Source: Dipetalonema caudispina (Eukaryota > Nematoda > Chromadorea > Rhabditida > Onchocercidae). Taken from it: a DNA stretch of 57,377 nucleotides. Positions 1 to 13,719 of the stretch are shown here, in pieces. Where the stretch lies: the NCBI GenBank assembly GCA_013365325.1, contig JABVXV010000368.1, forward strand, positions 1 through 57,377, written 5' to 3'. The stretch's first letter is position 1, and every line of letters starts with the position of its first letter. The notes below the pieces were generated by a model, which saw only the letters and a list, made by a program, of their open reading frames with translations, searched no databases and was not told the origin of the DNA. Both the position numbers and the translations under genes were made by a program.

Positions 1-1744
1 CACAGCTGCCATTTTGTTTTCCTAATCAATCTGTTCTAATTTTAGTACCACTTGCAATTTCGTGTGATCTTTCAGTTTTGTTGAAACAACAATGAAATGA
101 TATGCGATGTTAATTGAAATAATTCATTTCACAACTGTTCTGTTTTTCATTTTAATTCAACATTGTGATAGGATAGAATGATGAAAAGATAGCTTAAGAA
201 CTGTTACTTCATTTTATTTCGATGTCTTACTTATTTATAATTTTGTTTCTATTTTTCTGTTGATGATTTTCTTTCCTTTATAATTTTTCATGTATCTCTT
301 TCTTATATGAAATTTTTTTCAATCGAAAGCAACAGTATGCAAAAAGCAATTTTGAGTGGTACCTGAATTAATTTAAGAAGTTCACCTACGATTAAAGAGG
401 ATGATAAATGTAATAGATGTGTACAAATGCTAGGAATAGAGCGAATTCATTTTCTATCAGTTATTTTGATGGATTGCTAATATTGTAGTCAACTGCTTAT
501 CCGAATCATAACTTCAGATAATCAAATTCAACCTAATTAATTTTATTATCAAGAGATTGTTTATAATTTTAACCGAACGAGGGAAAAATCATTTCCATTT
601 GCTTTGTGTTTTTATAATTTCAGATTGAATTGTGTATGCCAGAAATTATTTTCAAACTGATTAACCGAAGTTCAATTAAGCACGAAGATTTAATCTTACA
701 TTTGCTTTTGTGCAAAATCAGTTATAATATTATTTGTGTGTTTTAATTTATCAGAAAAAAAAAAAGAAAAAAAAAACTTCATATTGATTGTAAAAGCATT
801 CATATTCCTGCTTAGAGTTGAAAGATTTTGAATTTTTAAATGTTCTCTTTGATTGTCACATCATATCATGTGACATCTCAATCTGAATATGTTTCAGAAT
901 ACACTTCATACTACCTCAATAGTAGCGGTGAAGGGAATGAACATTCAAATGACAATTGAGACAGGCAGACTTTGTGACACACGATACATATATAGAAAAT
1001 AAACAAACTGATTGCAAGTAAGGCACAAATAAGAGGACAAATGTTGAAAGCCTAGCTGATATATGGAAGCAACTAAATTCAAGGAGAAGTTACAAACAGC
1101 TTAAATCATAACAAAGAAATGGTGATGATGGTAATTAAAACCAAAGGAAAGATGGATGAAAATACCTGATTCTCTTTCAAGCTTATTGCAAAGACAAGCA
1201 GAAAATCTTCAAGACCTCCAATTCCAGATGTTAAGTGGTTCGTGCAACTTTCCTTTTCCCTATTTCAGACTTTTTTTTTTTTTGCTTTTTCTATTATTCT
1301 TATATCTTTAATTGCTCGTTCGGCAAATACATCATATTTGGTAATTTTAAGTTCCCAGTGATAGAACCCAACCTGAAGCATTTGAGTGGTCATACAAACC
1401 ATGTATTTAACCGTAATAGCATTTGTAGTATTGATAACAAAATTTGTCACCATCTAAACAATTTATCATCAAATTTATAGAACATATACAGTACGAAAAA
1501 CAAAAGAATGAACTAGGGCTGAGAATTATTAATTAAATAGTTAATTCAAATAATATATAAAGCGCAAAAATAAAGAACAGTGGAAAATAAACATGATTCA
1601 TGAATTTTATTTGATAAAGCAATGAAAAAAGAAAGGCCTATAGAAATTTCTATCGCATTTGCACTTCGCTCAGATTTCGTTTCCAACCATAGAATCTTTT
1701 TTTTAATATAATTTTTATATTTCAAGATTCTGATCAAACAACTT
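1..1744. other. Left flank; SURF1 3' side, no gene supported
   Basis: No convincing exon chain is seen here. The segment holds the 3' flank of the minus-strand SURF1 gene, including an AATAAA polyadenylation signal on the minus strand at 1606-1611, about 135 bases past the stop codon. Short open stretches near 891-960 (+) and 1160-1225 (-) have splice-like borders but no partners. The rest is AT-rich with homopolymer runs. Confidence 0.6.
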
Positions 1745-3772
1745 TTAAAGGAGCCATCCAAACAAAGTTACCGCTCCAATGGATAACCTGAAAGAAAATT
1801 CGCATGTTAAAGAGTGTCAAGCATCAGATGAGAATAAAGTAAGTTCTAACATGAACTAACCAGAAACACGCATACATCATGTGATCATTTCTGTGATTTA
1901 CTCGTGTCTGACCTCCAATTGGACCACCTTGAACACTAGATTCTAAAATGACGAGTTCAGTTTATTCTAGGACTTTGAGGAAAATCAGATACCTTATTTT
2001 ATGTAGCTACCCATGAGTTCTCGTTATATGAGGGACTTCACATTACAAATTTTCATACCGTAATTATCAAGAATTCAAATTTACGTACCATAACATGCGT
2101 CAACAAGAATTGGTAGTGTGCCGTGTTTTTCTGCCATTTGTCCAACATCCGTATAAGACCAAAGGTCTTTATCAGGATCATTTCTCCGGATAAAAATGGG
2201 CCTCTGAAATTATTTCAAACTGGAAGTTTGATAAGGAGACAGTTTCTATTGAATAGTTTATGTCTGCAACAAACAAACAAGACTATTATTTTCACTTCAC
2301 TTTCGCGATTTGATGAAAAAGGAAAAAAATGAACGACACAACTATTTCTATAAAACCATATTGGCTGAAATTTTTCAGATTCACAGCAACTTCTCGAAAC
2401 TTCTTGACATTAACAAAAAGCAGGCCTCTAAAATTGGGTGAACAAATCATGATGGGTAAAGTATTTTACCTTTTCACCATGACGAACTACTGCATCAAAG
2501 GTCACCTGTCCTTGCACTTGTCCTTGAGTTCGACTTTCAGGAGCAATTCTTTGTGGAGAGACCCATCCGCGATTGACCAGAATGATATTGCTGTATAAAA
2601 ACTGATCAATAATTCACATTGAAAAACTTTGAGCAAAGAGTAAAAAAATTGATAAGAAAACAAATTTGACGAAGTAAGAGAAAAAGTTACACTGACTTTT
2701 CAATTTCCATGTACGTTGGAATTTGAATCCTAGTAATAAATACACAATAACATCTACTTTTGTATACTCATATTAATTGGATATTAAATCTGCATAACCA
2801 TAAACTAAACAAATAGCACCTTATTTGAGCCTAAAATCAGCTGCTTTATATTCGGAAAATTTACCCCGATGGATACAGCTTAAACGGAGTGATAACTTGC
2901 GCACCAGGGCTCCCAAAATTATTCACTGGAGGTCGACTTTTCGATTTATTTCCACCTGGAAATTTCATTCACATTTTCCTTTTTACATGGAACAAAGATC
3001 GTACAAATGAGATTCACCTTCATCAAATCGTTGTCTTGGTTGCACATAAAACTCCTTGTCATGAAGAAATTCGCCCGTTACTTTTACTTTTGCATATTCC
3101 AAATCATCCAATAGCGAGAAGCTAAAGTTCACCAAATTTGAATTCCCATTCATTGAATATTTAATTACATACATATGTACAAGCCATGTGCAAATATACA
3201 GAGTTTTTTTTTTTCTTAAATAATCTTTTTTTAGGAACCAGCTAATTCAATGAAATTATACGACATACGCTGCTACTAAAGAAAACAAGAATCTTTTGAA
3301 GTAATTTCAAAATATTACTTATTATCTGGAAATGGCACAACTTCCTGCTTCATTCTATCTTCAATTTTTTTCAATAAATTCGTTTTCCATTGCAAACGCT
3401 GCAATTGCCATGCGCCAAGAGCAAGTGCCAATAGTGGTACAGCCTGCAATAGTTCTTTTCATCCTTTGAATATATATTCAAAAGAAATCTCAAGAATGAA
3501 TAGATCATCTTCATACTACTTATATTTTATGTCTACAATTCATATATTACTTCTCTTTCAAATAAAATTTAATATTAAAAATTTGGTTCCAATTAGTAAT
3601 TGAAAGTTCTATTAAGAAAAAAGTATAAAGCCAAAAAAACTAGTACCAATCCAATAATGGGACGCTTAGTCTGCAGAGATTTCAAGTCTTTCTTTCTTTC
3701 AGAATCTTCTGAGAACTTGCTAACCTGAAATTGATAGTGTTTTCTACTTCTGTAACTCCTTTCCTCGAACAT
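1745..3772 (-). CDS. SURF1: SURF1 cytochrome c oxidase assembly protein
   Basis: Mitochondrial inner-membrane protein that helps insert heme into COX1 during complex IV assembly (family knowledge). Minus-strand exons read 3647-3772, 3319-3443, 3018-3121, 2865-2955, 2470-2590, 2089-2203, 1861-1942 and 1745-1787; all phases match and give 268 residues. Seen in the translation: a basic N-terminus fitting a mitochondrial presequence, a first membrane segment near residues 38-54 followed by GAWQLQR, then LVNRGWV (153-159), the family signature GGPIGGQTR (233-241), RNDHMMYACFW, and a second membrane segment ending at the stop. This is the complete family architecture of two membrane segments flanking an intermembrane domain. 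The start is the least certain part: ATG at 3772 opens exon 1, but a TTTCAG sits at 3725-3730, so exon 1 could instead begin at 3724 and join an unseen upstream exon. No key motif is missing. Confidence 0.93.
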
Positions 3773-5205
3773 CCTTCGGAACAAGCACTTGAATATGTTA
3801 TGGAAATTAATGTCTTTTTTATGATGGGTTTTTCAACAAAGGTATACATATGACAGTTGAAATTTCCTCATAAAATCTGTATTTTAACTTTACAATGCAA
3901 TTATTCTCTACAGTATTGCAACTTTTAGTTATAAGTAATCTCAAAAAAAGTCTTATAAAAATGTTCAACATTTCGATCTTTTCATATTTACACCTAATCG
4001 ATATCTCTATTCTCCGGCATTAGCATAATTTTATTTCCCGATATAAGTACTTCATTTTTTATCTATGTAATCCATTTTCCCAATATAGAATTCATTTCTC
4101 TATATTCATTAGTGTAATTCACTTCCTGGTATACTAATTATAATTCATTCAGTAATTTTTGCTAAAATTTGATGAGAGATTAGCTTGATTTTGCTTCTTT
4201 TTTTCCTAACTATATCAGAAATTAAAAACATGTGATAAAGTTGTCACATTCAATATGAATAGATTATTAGTAAAATAAATGAATTAAACTTGCATCATAA
4301 ATCGATGAATTTTGCATGGAACGACGCAGAAAACATTTAATACTTTTGTCGACGATCAGATATTGCAGAAGTTTGTTTGACCAATAACACGGAATATTCA
4401 TCGTTCTGATCTTTCGTAGTAATAATTAATTGTTATGCAGAAATTCTCTTAGTTATAAACTAGCACAAATATCATTTTACTTGAAAAATAATACATAAAG
4501 ATTAGGTATAGAATATGTTGAAATTATGGTTATAAGATGAATATGTTCGGAATATTTTTTGCTGTAAAGAGTTAACTTGTGATAATTAGTAAAAATGAAT
4601 TCTTGTCGAAATTTTTATTAATTATAACAAAAGTCTTTCAGAACAAATAATTTTATGTATACAAATCAGCACGGTTGTTATTTCATATTAATACAAATTA
4701 GACCAGTCAGCTGGATGTTATCGCATTATTGAAATGTTTATCAATTATAAAACTGCGAACTGTCTAATCAAATCCATATGAAATTAAACATTACATTAAT
4801 AATGTGAACAATTAATTTAAACTCATTTAATAGAATTTATTAAAAGTAAAAAAAAATTACAATTTACTAATTCTTCTTTCAAATTTAAAAAGCAATAAAT
4901 ATCGTACTGTAAAGGATGAAAATAAAAAAATTAAAATTAATTAAAAATAATCTTCATTAAAAGAGTAAAAGGTTAGATTTACTAAATTTGATTTTATTAT
5001 AAATAAAAAATTTAATTACATCAATATGAAATATTTTTTTAAATGAAAAAAAAAGATATATGTTATAGTGTAATTTGTCAATACTGTAAATTTTGAAGTA
5101 CTAAATTTTAGTCAGAATTGGAATTAATAGTAATAGTTGCAAATTAATTCCTATCCCATCCCAAAATGTTAATTACCTCGCCATGAATATATATATAATT
5201 AACTT
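3773..5205. other. Divergent intergenic region between SURF1 and DPF
   Basis: About 1.4 kb of very AT-rich sequence separates the divergently transcribed SURF1 and DPF genes, so it should hold both promoters. No ORF, RNA gene or clear promoter element could be identified. Confidence 0.5.
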
Positions 5206-8200
5206 ATGGGCCGAACCATTCCTGAAGAATTTGTGGTTCGTCCAAAGAAAGTTGTTGGCTGAAAATCGATGATTATATGATCTTTGATTGATTAGGTCAG
5301 GAATGGGTACTGAAAGATTGGTTAACCGGTTGTAGGAGTTATTATTAGTTCCGGATAGATTAACCGGGTACGGAAATGATTATTATTTTTTTGAATGCAG
5401 AAAGATTGTATGATGATATTATTTTCAGGTTAAGATGATATCGGAATCGCTGTATATAGAAATGATGAAAAATTGTTCGAAATGGAATAGTCGGGTAGAA
5501 ACAGAACGGAAGGGTCGATATACGGTGTTAGATCCTCAAACTGGTATAGCACAACATCCATCACATCATGCTATTTATGAACTATCAAACCGATATCCAC
5601 CATCGAATCCTTCCCAGGTTTTATTACATGGTTTTTTTCCCCTCCTTCCCCTCATTTTACAATAAAATGTTAATAAATGTTTTATAAAGTTAAGATTTTG
5701 AAATATCCTTTATTGGTTAGTAGATATCAAATGTGAAAGATAGCGGAATATTTTTTTTTTCTTTTTTTTTTTTTGTTGACAAATAAATAGGAAACAAGCT
5801 TGTTACGAAGGAAGAAAAGGTTAAGAGACGAAAAAAAAAAAGTACCACTCACAAATGCTGAATTGTCCATTAAATGTTTCGAGATTTGAAGATTTCATTT
5901 TCGTCGTTTAAACTGGACAGATCTGATGAAAGTTGGTACACTATACATCCTCGTTTATAATTTTCAAGAATTGAAGCAAATTTAATAACCACTAACTTTT
6001 GTTCGTCTTACAAATGTTATTAGTATCTGCAGAGCCGTTAAAGGTTGTGTTGACATGAGCAGTAATATTGCTAATTGTTGTTGCTTCGTTATCGTTATAA
6101 TTGTTGTTATTGTTATTGTTGTGCTAGTTATAGTTATAATGTTGCAATTACCCGTATTATTGTTATGTAATGTGTTCGTTATGGTTTTGGTTGTAGTTCC
6201 ATTGGATTAATATTGTCATTGTTCTTATTGTTGTTGCTTTGTTTGTCGTGTGAGTGATTGTGGTAGGTATTTTCGTATTAACTCATTACCATGTCACATT
6301 TTATATCACATGTCATTTTCTTTTTTCATCCGTATTTCGTGCATTGGTCTGAATCTTTTCTACTACTTAATATGTTATCCACTTTTAATCTTATCTTTCA
6401 ATTTTTTAATTGACATTTCTTTCGTATCATTACTCGTCCTAAATGCAAATTTTTTGACAGTATTGCACATATGGTAGCAGGCGTTGGAAAAAGCGAAAAT
6501 CAGCGCCAACATCGGATGCAACCGAAATGAAATATATATTGGAATGTAATCCAACAATTAGTGATGTGATAAATCAAGCCAGTTCAGCCGGCCAGGGTAA
6601 CTATCAGAATTTTATTTCTTTGTTCTTTTTTTCGCAAATTTGCTCATGTAATTCTTTTTTTCTTATTGCAAAATGGTTTTATACAGTTCTGTTAATGCTT
6701 GACAAAGAGGGTTTTCCGAATAACTGTTCGTGATGCTCTTAATTGATAAGGAAACGAACTTTAACTTCGTCTCATTGTTCCAATACCCATGTTTGTTACC
6801 AGGATTTTATCTTCTCAGTATTTTTTTTTTAGATCCAACTGATTTTCAATCGCTGACAGCGATGGCGAATTCATCACTGGAAAATCATTTTACTGAAAAA
6901 AGAAAAGTTTATGTAAGTTTTAACTTCAGTAATTTATGTACATTTTATGATAAAAGGAGAGAAGTGACTGGTTTTCAATGTTATTCATTTTTATTTATAT
7001 GCAGGAGTAGTTTTTTCTTTGTCATGAGACGAGAAATTCATAAAGATATCAGGTAGTAGCGCAGCTGTGTGCTAGGTATGATGGATTATCAGACTGCTGA
7101 AGGAAATTGGCGTTGAGCCGGTTACTATTAATTTCGATTTATCTGCTGGTTTTTTGGTGGAGACATTTTAATAGTGGTGTCTTTACAGATCGTGAAAGAA
7201 TCAGGAGTAGATATGGAGGTGGAGGAAGCAAGCGAAGAAGATCCTGGCGAAGCTTCAGATGAAGAAGAATGGTCAGATGGGAGAAAAAAACGTAAAAGGA
7301 GAGGTGGTCCAGGCGGGAGCCGTGGTGGGCGAAAAAATGCTACGACTTTGTCGGTCAATATACCGCCAACTCAGGGATTTACGCCGGATCCCAAACCTTT
7401 TTCATGTAATTGTAAGTGCTTCAGGACTTCTAGATTTTTCTCATATTACACTTCGTATTTTTTGTAGTGCAATTTGCATTTGTAGTATTAATAATATCGT
7501 GACAGATTATTTTCCTTCCCTCATTGAACAATTGTGGGAAGATTTTCGGCATTAATTTCTCAAATTTAATAACATTAAACTCCTGTCTTATTTTAATTTG
7601 TTTATCTGTATATCCTTTCAGTATGCGGTGCCAAATATAAAAGTCGTCCGGGTTTAAACTACCATCGAGCTCATGTGCATGCAGATAATGTCAGTCCGTC
7701 AACGACACCCCAACCAGCACATCGTATTGATTGATTCTTTTGCTTTATTGGTTACCAGTTTATTTATTGCTGAGGGATACAAACATCTGGGTAGTTGTCA
7801 TCTCCGGGTAGCATCCAGAACTTTCTCAGCTTATCATTACAACGATTCAAACGGGTTTACTTTATCAAACTATAACTGTATCAAAAAATGCTTGTTTTCG
7901 GTGATACACACATTTGTTGTTATCCATTGCTTTCGGAAATGTCCAATTAGTATTTTATATATATATTAATAAGTATAAAAACTTTCTCCAATGAGGCTTT
8001 TTTTCGGCAGTAACACAACAAAGCGTAGTATTTTGAAGAAATCGGAAAAACTGAAGACATTTCAAATTCGGAAACCACCAGAAGGTCAGAGATTGCTTAA
8101 TTTTTAAGATTGGCTTATCGATTGCAAAATCTTTACGAAGATGCATGGGTGGAGATAGGCATGTATCCCATCCCAAGACTACCACCGTGAATAAAAAATT

Positions 8201-9239
8201 GGTCCTTAAATAGTGGAACAGATGCGGAGGCTATTACAGCTATTTGGAAGATGCTGCATCCATTACAGCATGCTTAAATTAGATTGTCTGTATTGCTTGC
8301 GGGTTGCTCATTTTGAGTGCTTTTCAGTGCTGTCGCCGAGTATCGATGTGTCCACGGTTTGCGACTTATGCTTGGGTGATTGCAATCAGAACAAAAAAAC
8401 AATGAAGCCAGAACAGCTTATTAGCTGTCATGATTGTGGAAGATCAGGTAATGGTGTTGCAGCATACATAAATATCATGTTGTAAAAGTATCGTATTGCT
8501 TATCTCTTGGTGTTGCTACACGCCGTTCAGGGTTATTTATTGCAACATATTATGGGCCACTGATGTGTAAGTCGGATATGATTATCTCATACAGGCCATG
8601 TATGTGAAGTTCATAATGTCATTTGTTAAAGGAGTAATTTTTGTATTTGATGTTGCTACATGAAAATCTCAGCTATGCAGTTAGATTAACTGCAAACTTC
8701 ATGTTGATATTACATATTAGTGGATTTTAACCATGATCAGTTTATTGTTTTATTTTTTGAGATACTTACAGGCCATCCGAGCTGTCTTAAGTTTACGGAC
8801 AATATGCTTACATCTACTGGCAAATACGGTTGGCAATGCATTGAATGCAAAAGTTGTGCGATTTGTGGATTCTCAGATAATGACGTTAGTTTACTTCTCT
8901 TTAAATTCTAGTTTCGATTCCTTCCTTTTAGCGTAAATCTAGCTTTCTTTTCAACTTTCATTGTAGGTGAGTGGTATGCTGAACATACTTCAAATAATAT
9001 TGATATATATTTAATATTTATATGTTTTCTTCATTGTTTCAGAAAAAAATTATAAGTTCCAAAAAGGATATATATTCTAGGATCAACTATTATTCTGTGA
9101 TGATTGTGACCGTGGTTTCCATCTTTATTGTTTGCGGCCACCGCTTCCACAAGCTCCAGAAGGAGAATGGAGTTGTCATTTATGTCAAAAACAGTTTGGT
9201 GCACAAGCTTCGCTTCCAGCAATAAATAGTAAGAAATGA
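5206..9239 (+). CDS. dpff-1: d4/DPF (requiem) family double PHD finger protein
   Basis: Chromatin-reader subunit of BAF-type SWI/SNF remodelling complexes (family knowledge). Exons: 5206-5235 (tentative), 5429-5617, 6461-6596, 6833-6912, 7189-7411, 7622-7723, 8328-8447, 8772-8884 and 9081-9239; phases match and give 383 residues, close to vertebrate DPF2. Domains: the N-terminal requiem domain begins [13 protein letters not shown] and contains LDPQTGIAQ and SRRWKKRK; an acidic stretch then a basic one, KKRKRRGG, follow; a C2H2 finger has C218, C221, H234, H239; PHD1 runs from C265 ([26 protein letters not shown]); PHD2 runs C322-C366 ([21 protein letters not shown]). The first exon is the weak point: codon 11 already aligns with DPF2 VKLL, and the GTTCGT donor is poor. 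At the 3' end a good GTAAGA donor overlaps the stop region, so another C-terminal exon is possible. Otherwise the assignment is secure. Confidence 0.95.
6050..6245. repeat. TTG/TTA-rich low-complexity tract
   Basis: Inside a DPF intron, plus-strand sequence made largely of imperfect GTTATT, GTTGTT and TTGTTG units. It is a degenerate trinucleotide-like repeat with no coding support. Confidence 0.6.
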
Positions 9240-12200
9240 ATATTTGTCGATCCTAATTGTACCAGACCACTTAGATCTTCCGTCATATCCTTAAATACCA
9301 CTTGCATTTCCGAATGATCTGTAATGCTTCGATTTCAAGTTTATACTGTCGTTTAATTGCTAATCTGCCGGTGAAATAATTATCGTTCCTGGCCAGTCGT
9401 AAAGTTTTCTATTTTCATAAGCCCACAAAAACATACTGCGTGTGCTTGTTCATTTCAAAAAAAAAATCAAAAATTTACCAGTGGTTGTCTGGCCTATTGC
9501 TTATGCATCATCAAACCTACCGATTATTTAAAATTATGACTATCCATATTTAAACCCATTTCAAAATATAATGAACATAGAAAAAACGACTAACCAATAT
9601 CTTAGTATCGTACTGGCATTGATATATTTGTAATGAAAAGCATACCTCGAAATAACATGTCTGAACGGGTTATCCAAAGCACTGTGATATACTTTTTAGC
9701 GATCCATTTTTATTGGTGTGATACCACTTAAAGGGGCTCAGACTGATTTTCCAACGGAGAAAATTTAGAAATTAACAACAAATTTTATTTGATCTTTACA
9801 ATAAGTGCTTTATATAATACGTCCGACAAAATATCATTTCATTTTAAACTTATGGTTTTCAAATGTTCCATTTTGCTGATGCATTGATTTTGACTTTCGC
9901 ATTTTCCTTTTATTACGATAAATTCATTATTTTACAAAATAATCGCATGTTAACATTTTAAAAAACTGAGACCTGCAAAAATGAATATGCATTCACGAAA
10001 TGCCTCTAATTTTCTGCATAAAAACCTGAAGTTACGAAATATATGAGGATTTCAAAACTCAAATTTCGTTTAAAAATAATGAAATCAACTATTTGCATAT
10101 GATTAAAGTGATACATGCAATTTATCTCAAATGCATGCATTCTTTTCGTCTAATTAGATTTATCACCTAAATGAAATGGCAACAAATTTGATCAACAGGC
10201 TAATAAAATTTGTTGTGGTATTGCATGCTAGAAACAATTTCTCTTATTTCTATCATTCCATTTCCTACTCCTCACTCTTTCCAATTCTTTCTTTTCATTA
10301 CGATATTTGTTTCTTATTTTCTTCATTGTTTTCCAATTTACTACTACTATTACAATCTATATCTGAGGGAAAAATTTCATAAATGATATATCATTTTAAA
10401 AAATTAACTCAAAATATTTCTATGCAAAAAAAAAGAAAAAAAAAGAAATATTCATGGCATTATTACCCGGTATTGATAATTCATTTATATATGATATAAT
10501 AATTGATCATTTCCTATTTGTTTGATTTGTAGAACTATCAGTTAGTTTAAAATTTTCTAGGCTGATTTAATTATTTTAAGGAAATTTTAATATCTTATTC
10601 AAATAAATCAATGAGATAGCATTATCGGTTTGCTTGAAATTTTTGAAGCAATTCTATACTAACCATACTTTAACACAATCTTATTGTATTTTAAATATTA
10701 CAATTTATAGAACTGAAACATAAAAATTCTTCTCGCTCTTCCATTTGGAAATTTAATAGTGGTGAAGTTTCAAGATGAAGCAAACGGAACTGACATATTT
10801 CCAGTTTTTGACATTTTTGAAAGAAGCCACTAATATGATTTTCAATAGGGATAGAAATAACGAGTAGAAAGAAATCGAAAATAGAATGACCATTTAATTT
10901 GCAAATAAATTTATTCGCACTCTTCTGTAATGACCAAATTTACTTAAAGGAAAAACTTTACCAAATAGCATATATCTTCTCATCTTCCCAACAATCATTT
11001 TAATCCTAAATTTATATACTATCATTGATTATAGTTGTGTAATTTTTTATTTTATTGAAATTATCATTCATAAGATATCATAGAAGAGCGGAAGTTTGTT
11101 TCCAACTTCTTTAAATGATAATTTTTATGAATTTAAAAAAGAACCGTTTTAATTTAGTTTAATCAAATTTCAATATTCTGAATGATCTATGCGGCATACT
11201 TAATAATATGACGATCCCATGATCAAACATTTCAAATCCGTATTATTTATTATTTTCATTTGTATTCATTATCAATGTTAAAAAGCCGTTGCCATTATTA
11301 TCATAGCTCTCGCATTGTTAATAGTGTAGTAATTATAGGTATGGATAGATTTAATAATCAAATAGGAGCAATAGCAATGCTATAAACTTCAAAATAGGCA
11401 GATATTTATAAGTATTTGATTACCGATTATTATTTACCTTTAGAAACATGAAATTCCATCTCCTACCTAAGAAAAAAATACCATTTGAATTGGAAAAGAA
11501 GTAATTATCATTGATTTTTGGATTGAAATATAGTAAGCAGAAATTTTTATGGAAAATAAAATCAACAACAGTAATTTATTTGATCATAACGCATCACTAT
11601 CACCGTTGCTTTGGAGATAAGAAGCTTCACCTAGGCAAGATTTATATTTTCATCATCGAATGAGAAAAAAAAAAAAAAAAAAAATGGTTCGATTTCGTTA
11701 AGCTAGCAGATAATCCAAATGATCCATGTTAGTGATTATATAACAACGAATTTGATAAGAAATGATAATTTTATCGAAATTATTGATAAATTGAAACGGC
11801 AAAATAAATCTTTCCTAAGACATTGGTTCCTTCTTGAGTATTTGATTCTATCAATTCAATGATAAATTAAAGAGATTCAGAAAATACATCTGTTCAATGC
11901 TAAGCGTTGTTTAATAGATGAAAAGCAAAAAAATGTGATCATTTTCCAAATGCAATAAACGATTATTGATAGCTAATATTATTTGATAACATCAATCGGA
12001 TCATACAAATGAGTTATATACTTGCAAAATATTTAATCATATAATGATCAAAAATGCCAGCTATAAAAATAAACCAAAGAAATGAAAAAAAAATTTTATT
12101 AGCTTCATATTCATATCCCAATATCGTTGATCTAACACAATGGCTGACAATTTAGATACATCTGTATTTATTTCCTGTAGTACTAAATAATTATTTCAAA

Positions 12201-12546
12201 ATGGCTAAAAATGATCTTATAAATTAAAGCAAGTAAAAGTTGAAGGAAATGAAAAATTCGTCAACAGATTGATTGAAATCTGTAGAAAATTCTATTAATC
12301 GATAGTAATGTCTGATTAATTTGGATAAATTAATTAAACATGAAGGAAATTCAGGTAAATCATATAAGCATATAAATAAATCTTTTTTTTTTTTTCTCTC
12401 ATCGTAAATTTAACTGAAAGATTTGTTGACATTATTAGACGAGTAGTGTAAAAATTGGAAGATATTGATGATGCAACAACAAATGGTTTAAAATTTACAA
12501 ATCTTTTCTGACGTCATATCAGATAATTTTTCCTCCCTGTTGAGTA

Positions 12547-12599
12547 ATGAATGAATGAATGAATGAATGAATGAATGAATGGATGAATGAATGAATGAT
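12547..12599. repeat. (ATGA)n tetranucleotide microsatellite
   Basis: About thirteen near-perfect ATGA units with a single interruption (GG near 12581). The minus-strand reading of this tract gives the artificial peptide repeat SFIH, so the overlapping minus ORF is not taken as a gene. Confidence 0.95.
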
Positions 12600-13719
12600 T
12601 CATTGTTTGCATGGGACAAAAAAGTGTCGCAGGAGGAAAATGTAAATAAAAGCTTTTGATATTGAATGATATGATTGGGTTCAATATTAGTTGTGCTAAT
12701 GGAGAATGAAAGAGGAAGAAGAAGGAAATAGCATATGAGAAAAAGTAAAGGTTGAAAAGTAAGTTGTCCTTGGAAACGAAATTGCAATTAGCTGAGTGGA
12801 AACGAACAAATGAAAAGAGAGAAAGAGAAAAATAAATGGTTAGAAATAAACGATCGGTTATATGATCGGATGTATCACAGTTTTATTTTTTTTTTTTTTT
12901 TTTTTTACAATGTATTACAGTTTCAGATAGGTAAGATAGTATATCTACACGATAATTTCATTGCAACATTGTTGTAATCACGATGATAATGAATACCAAA
13001 TGATGTGACATAATTTTAAAAGTACATTTCATTTAATTGCATCAGTAAAATTCTATTAGTTTGAAAAACATTTGATGAACAATCAAATTATTCTGACAGA
13101 TTAGAAAAAAGAAAGAAATGATTGAAATGTTTAAAATAAATTTAAAAAAATGAAATTCAGAGCAATAAGTTGAATGTTAACTTATCATTTAGCGAAATAA
13201 AAGAGATTTATATATCATTTTAAGGAACTTGCAATTTCGAACATTTTTTTGGTAGAAATATCCGATAAAGCAATAAGGATTTAAAATATGAAATAGAAAT
13301 GGTCATAAATATTATTTGTGATTTCCCAGACTGAAAAGACTATTAATCTTTTTGCTTTTCCCAATAGATATTTTTGCTGACACATTTTGTCTTTTTTCAT
13401 TCTTTTTTTAATCTTTTTTTTTTTTTGTTGTTTCAATATGATCAATCATGAAGAAAAAACAACGAAAAAATGCAAAGAAATTATCAAAAGAAACAAAATG
13501 CGTAAACTTCAAATATTTAATAAGTTAAATGTTTTTTATTCCTTTTAAGTTTTTATTCTCAAATACTTTTTGTATCTTTTATTAACTTGACATCAAAATT
13601 TTCAAAATTAAAATGGGCCTAGAAAATGAGGTACTTTACGCGTAATATAAGAGGCCAATCATTCTCACAAGTGGCTAATTGCTAACGGCGATATTTTCTT
13701 AATACCTAACATTCGAAAA

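Noticed and set aside
841..885. Near-palindrome TGTCACATCATATCATGTGACA
   Set aside because: Only 8-bp arms around a 6-base centre; could be chance or a simple protein site, and nothing nearby supports a function.
908..930. Minus-strand TGAGGTAGTATGAAGTGTATTC, carrying the let-7 family seed
   Set aside because: The surrounding sequence does not fold into a pre-miRNA: no 3' arm pairs with the candidate, and only a tiny stem (CTTCA/TGAAG, CTAC/GTAG) with a 7-base loop can form. One 8-mer match is expected by chance.
891..996. Open plus-strand stretch after TTTCAG reading NTLHTTSIVAVKGMNIQ and onward
   Set aside because: No partner exon, no good donor and no recognised family; short open stretches after TTTCAG are common in this DNA.
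12488..12787. 99-codon minus-strand ORF with a hydrophobic segment
   Set aside because: A large part is translation of the ATGA microsatellite (repeated SFIH), and no family resemblance or splice context supports it.
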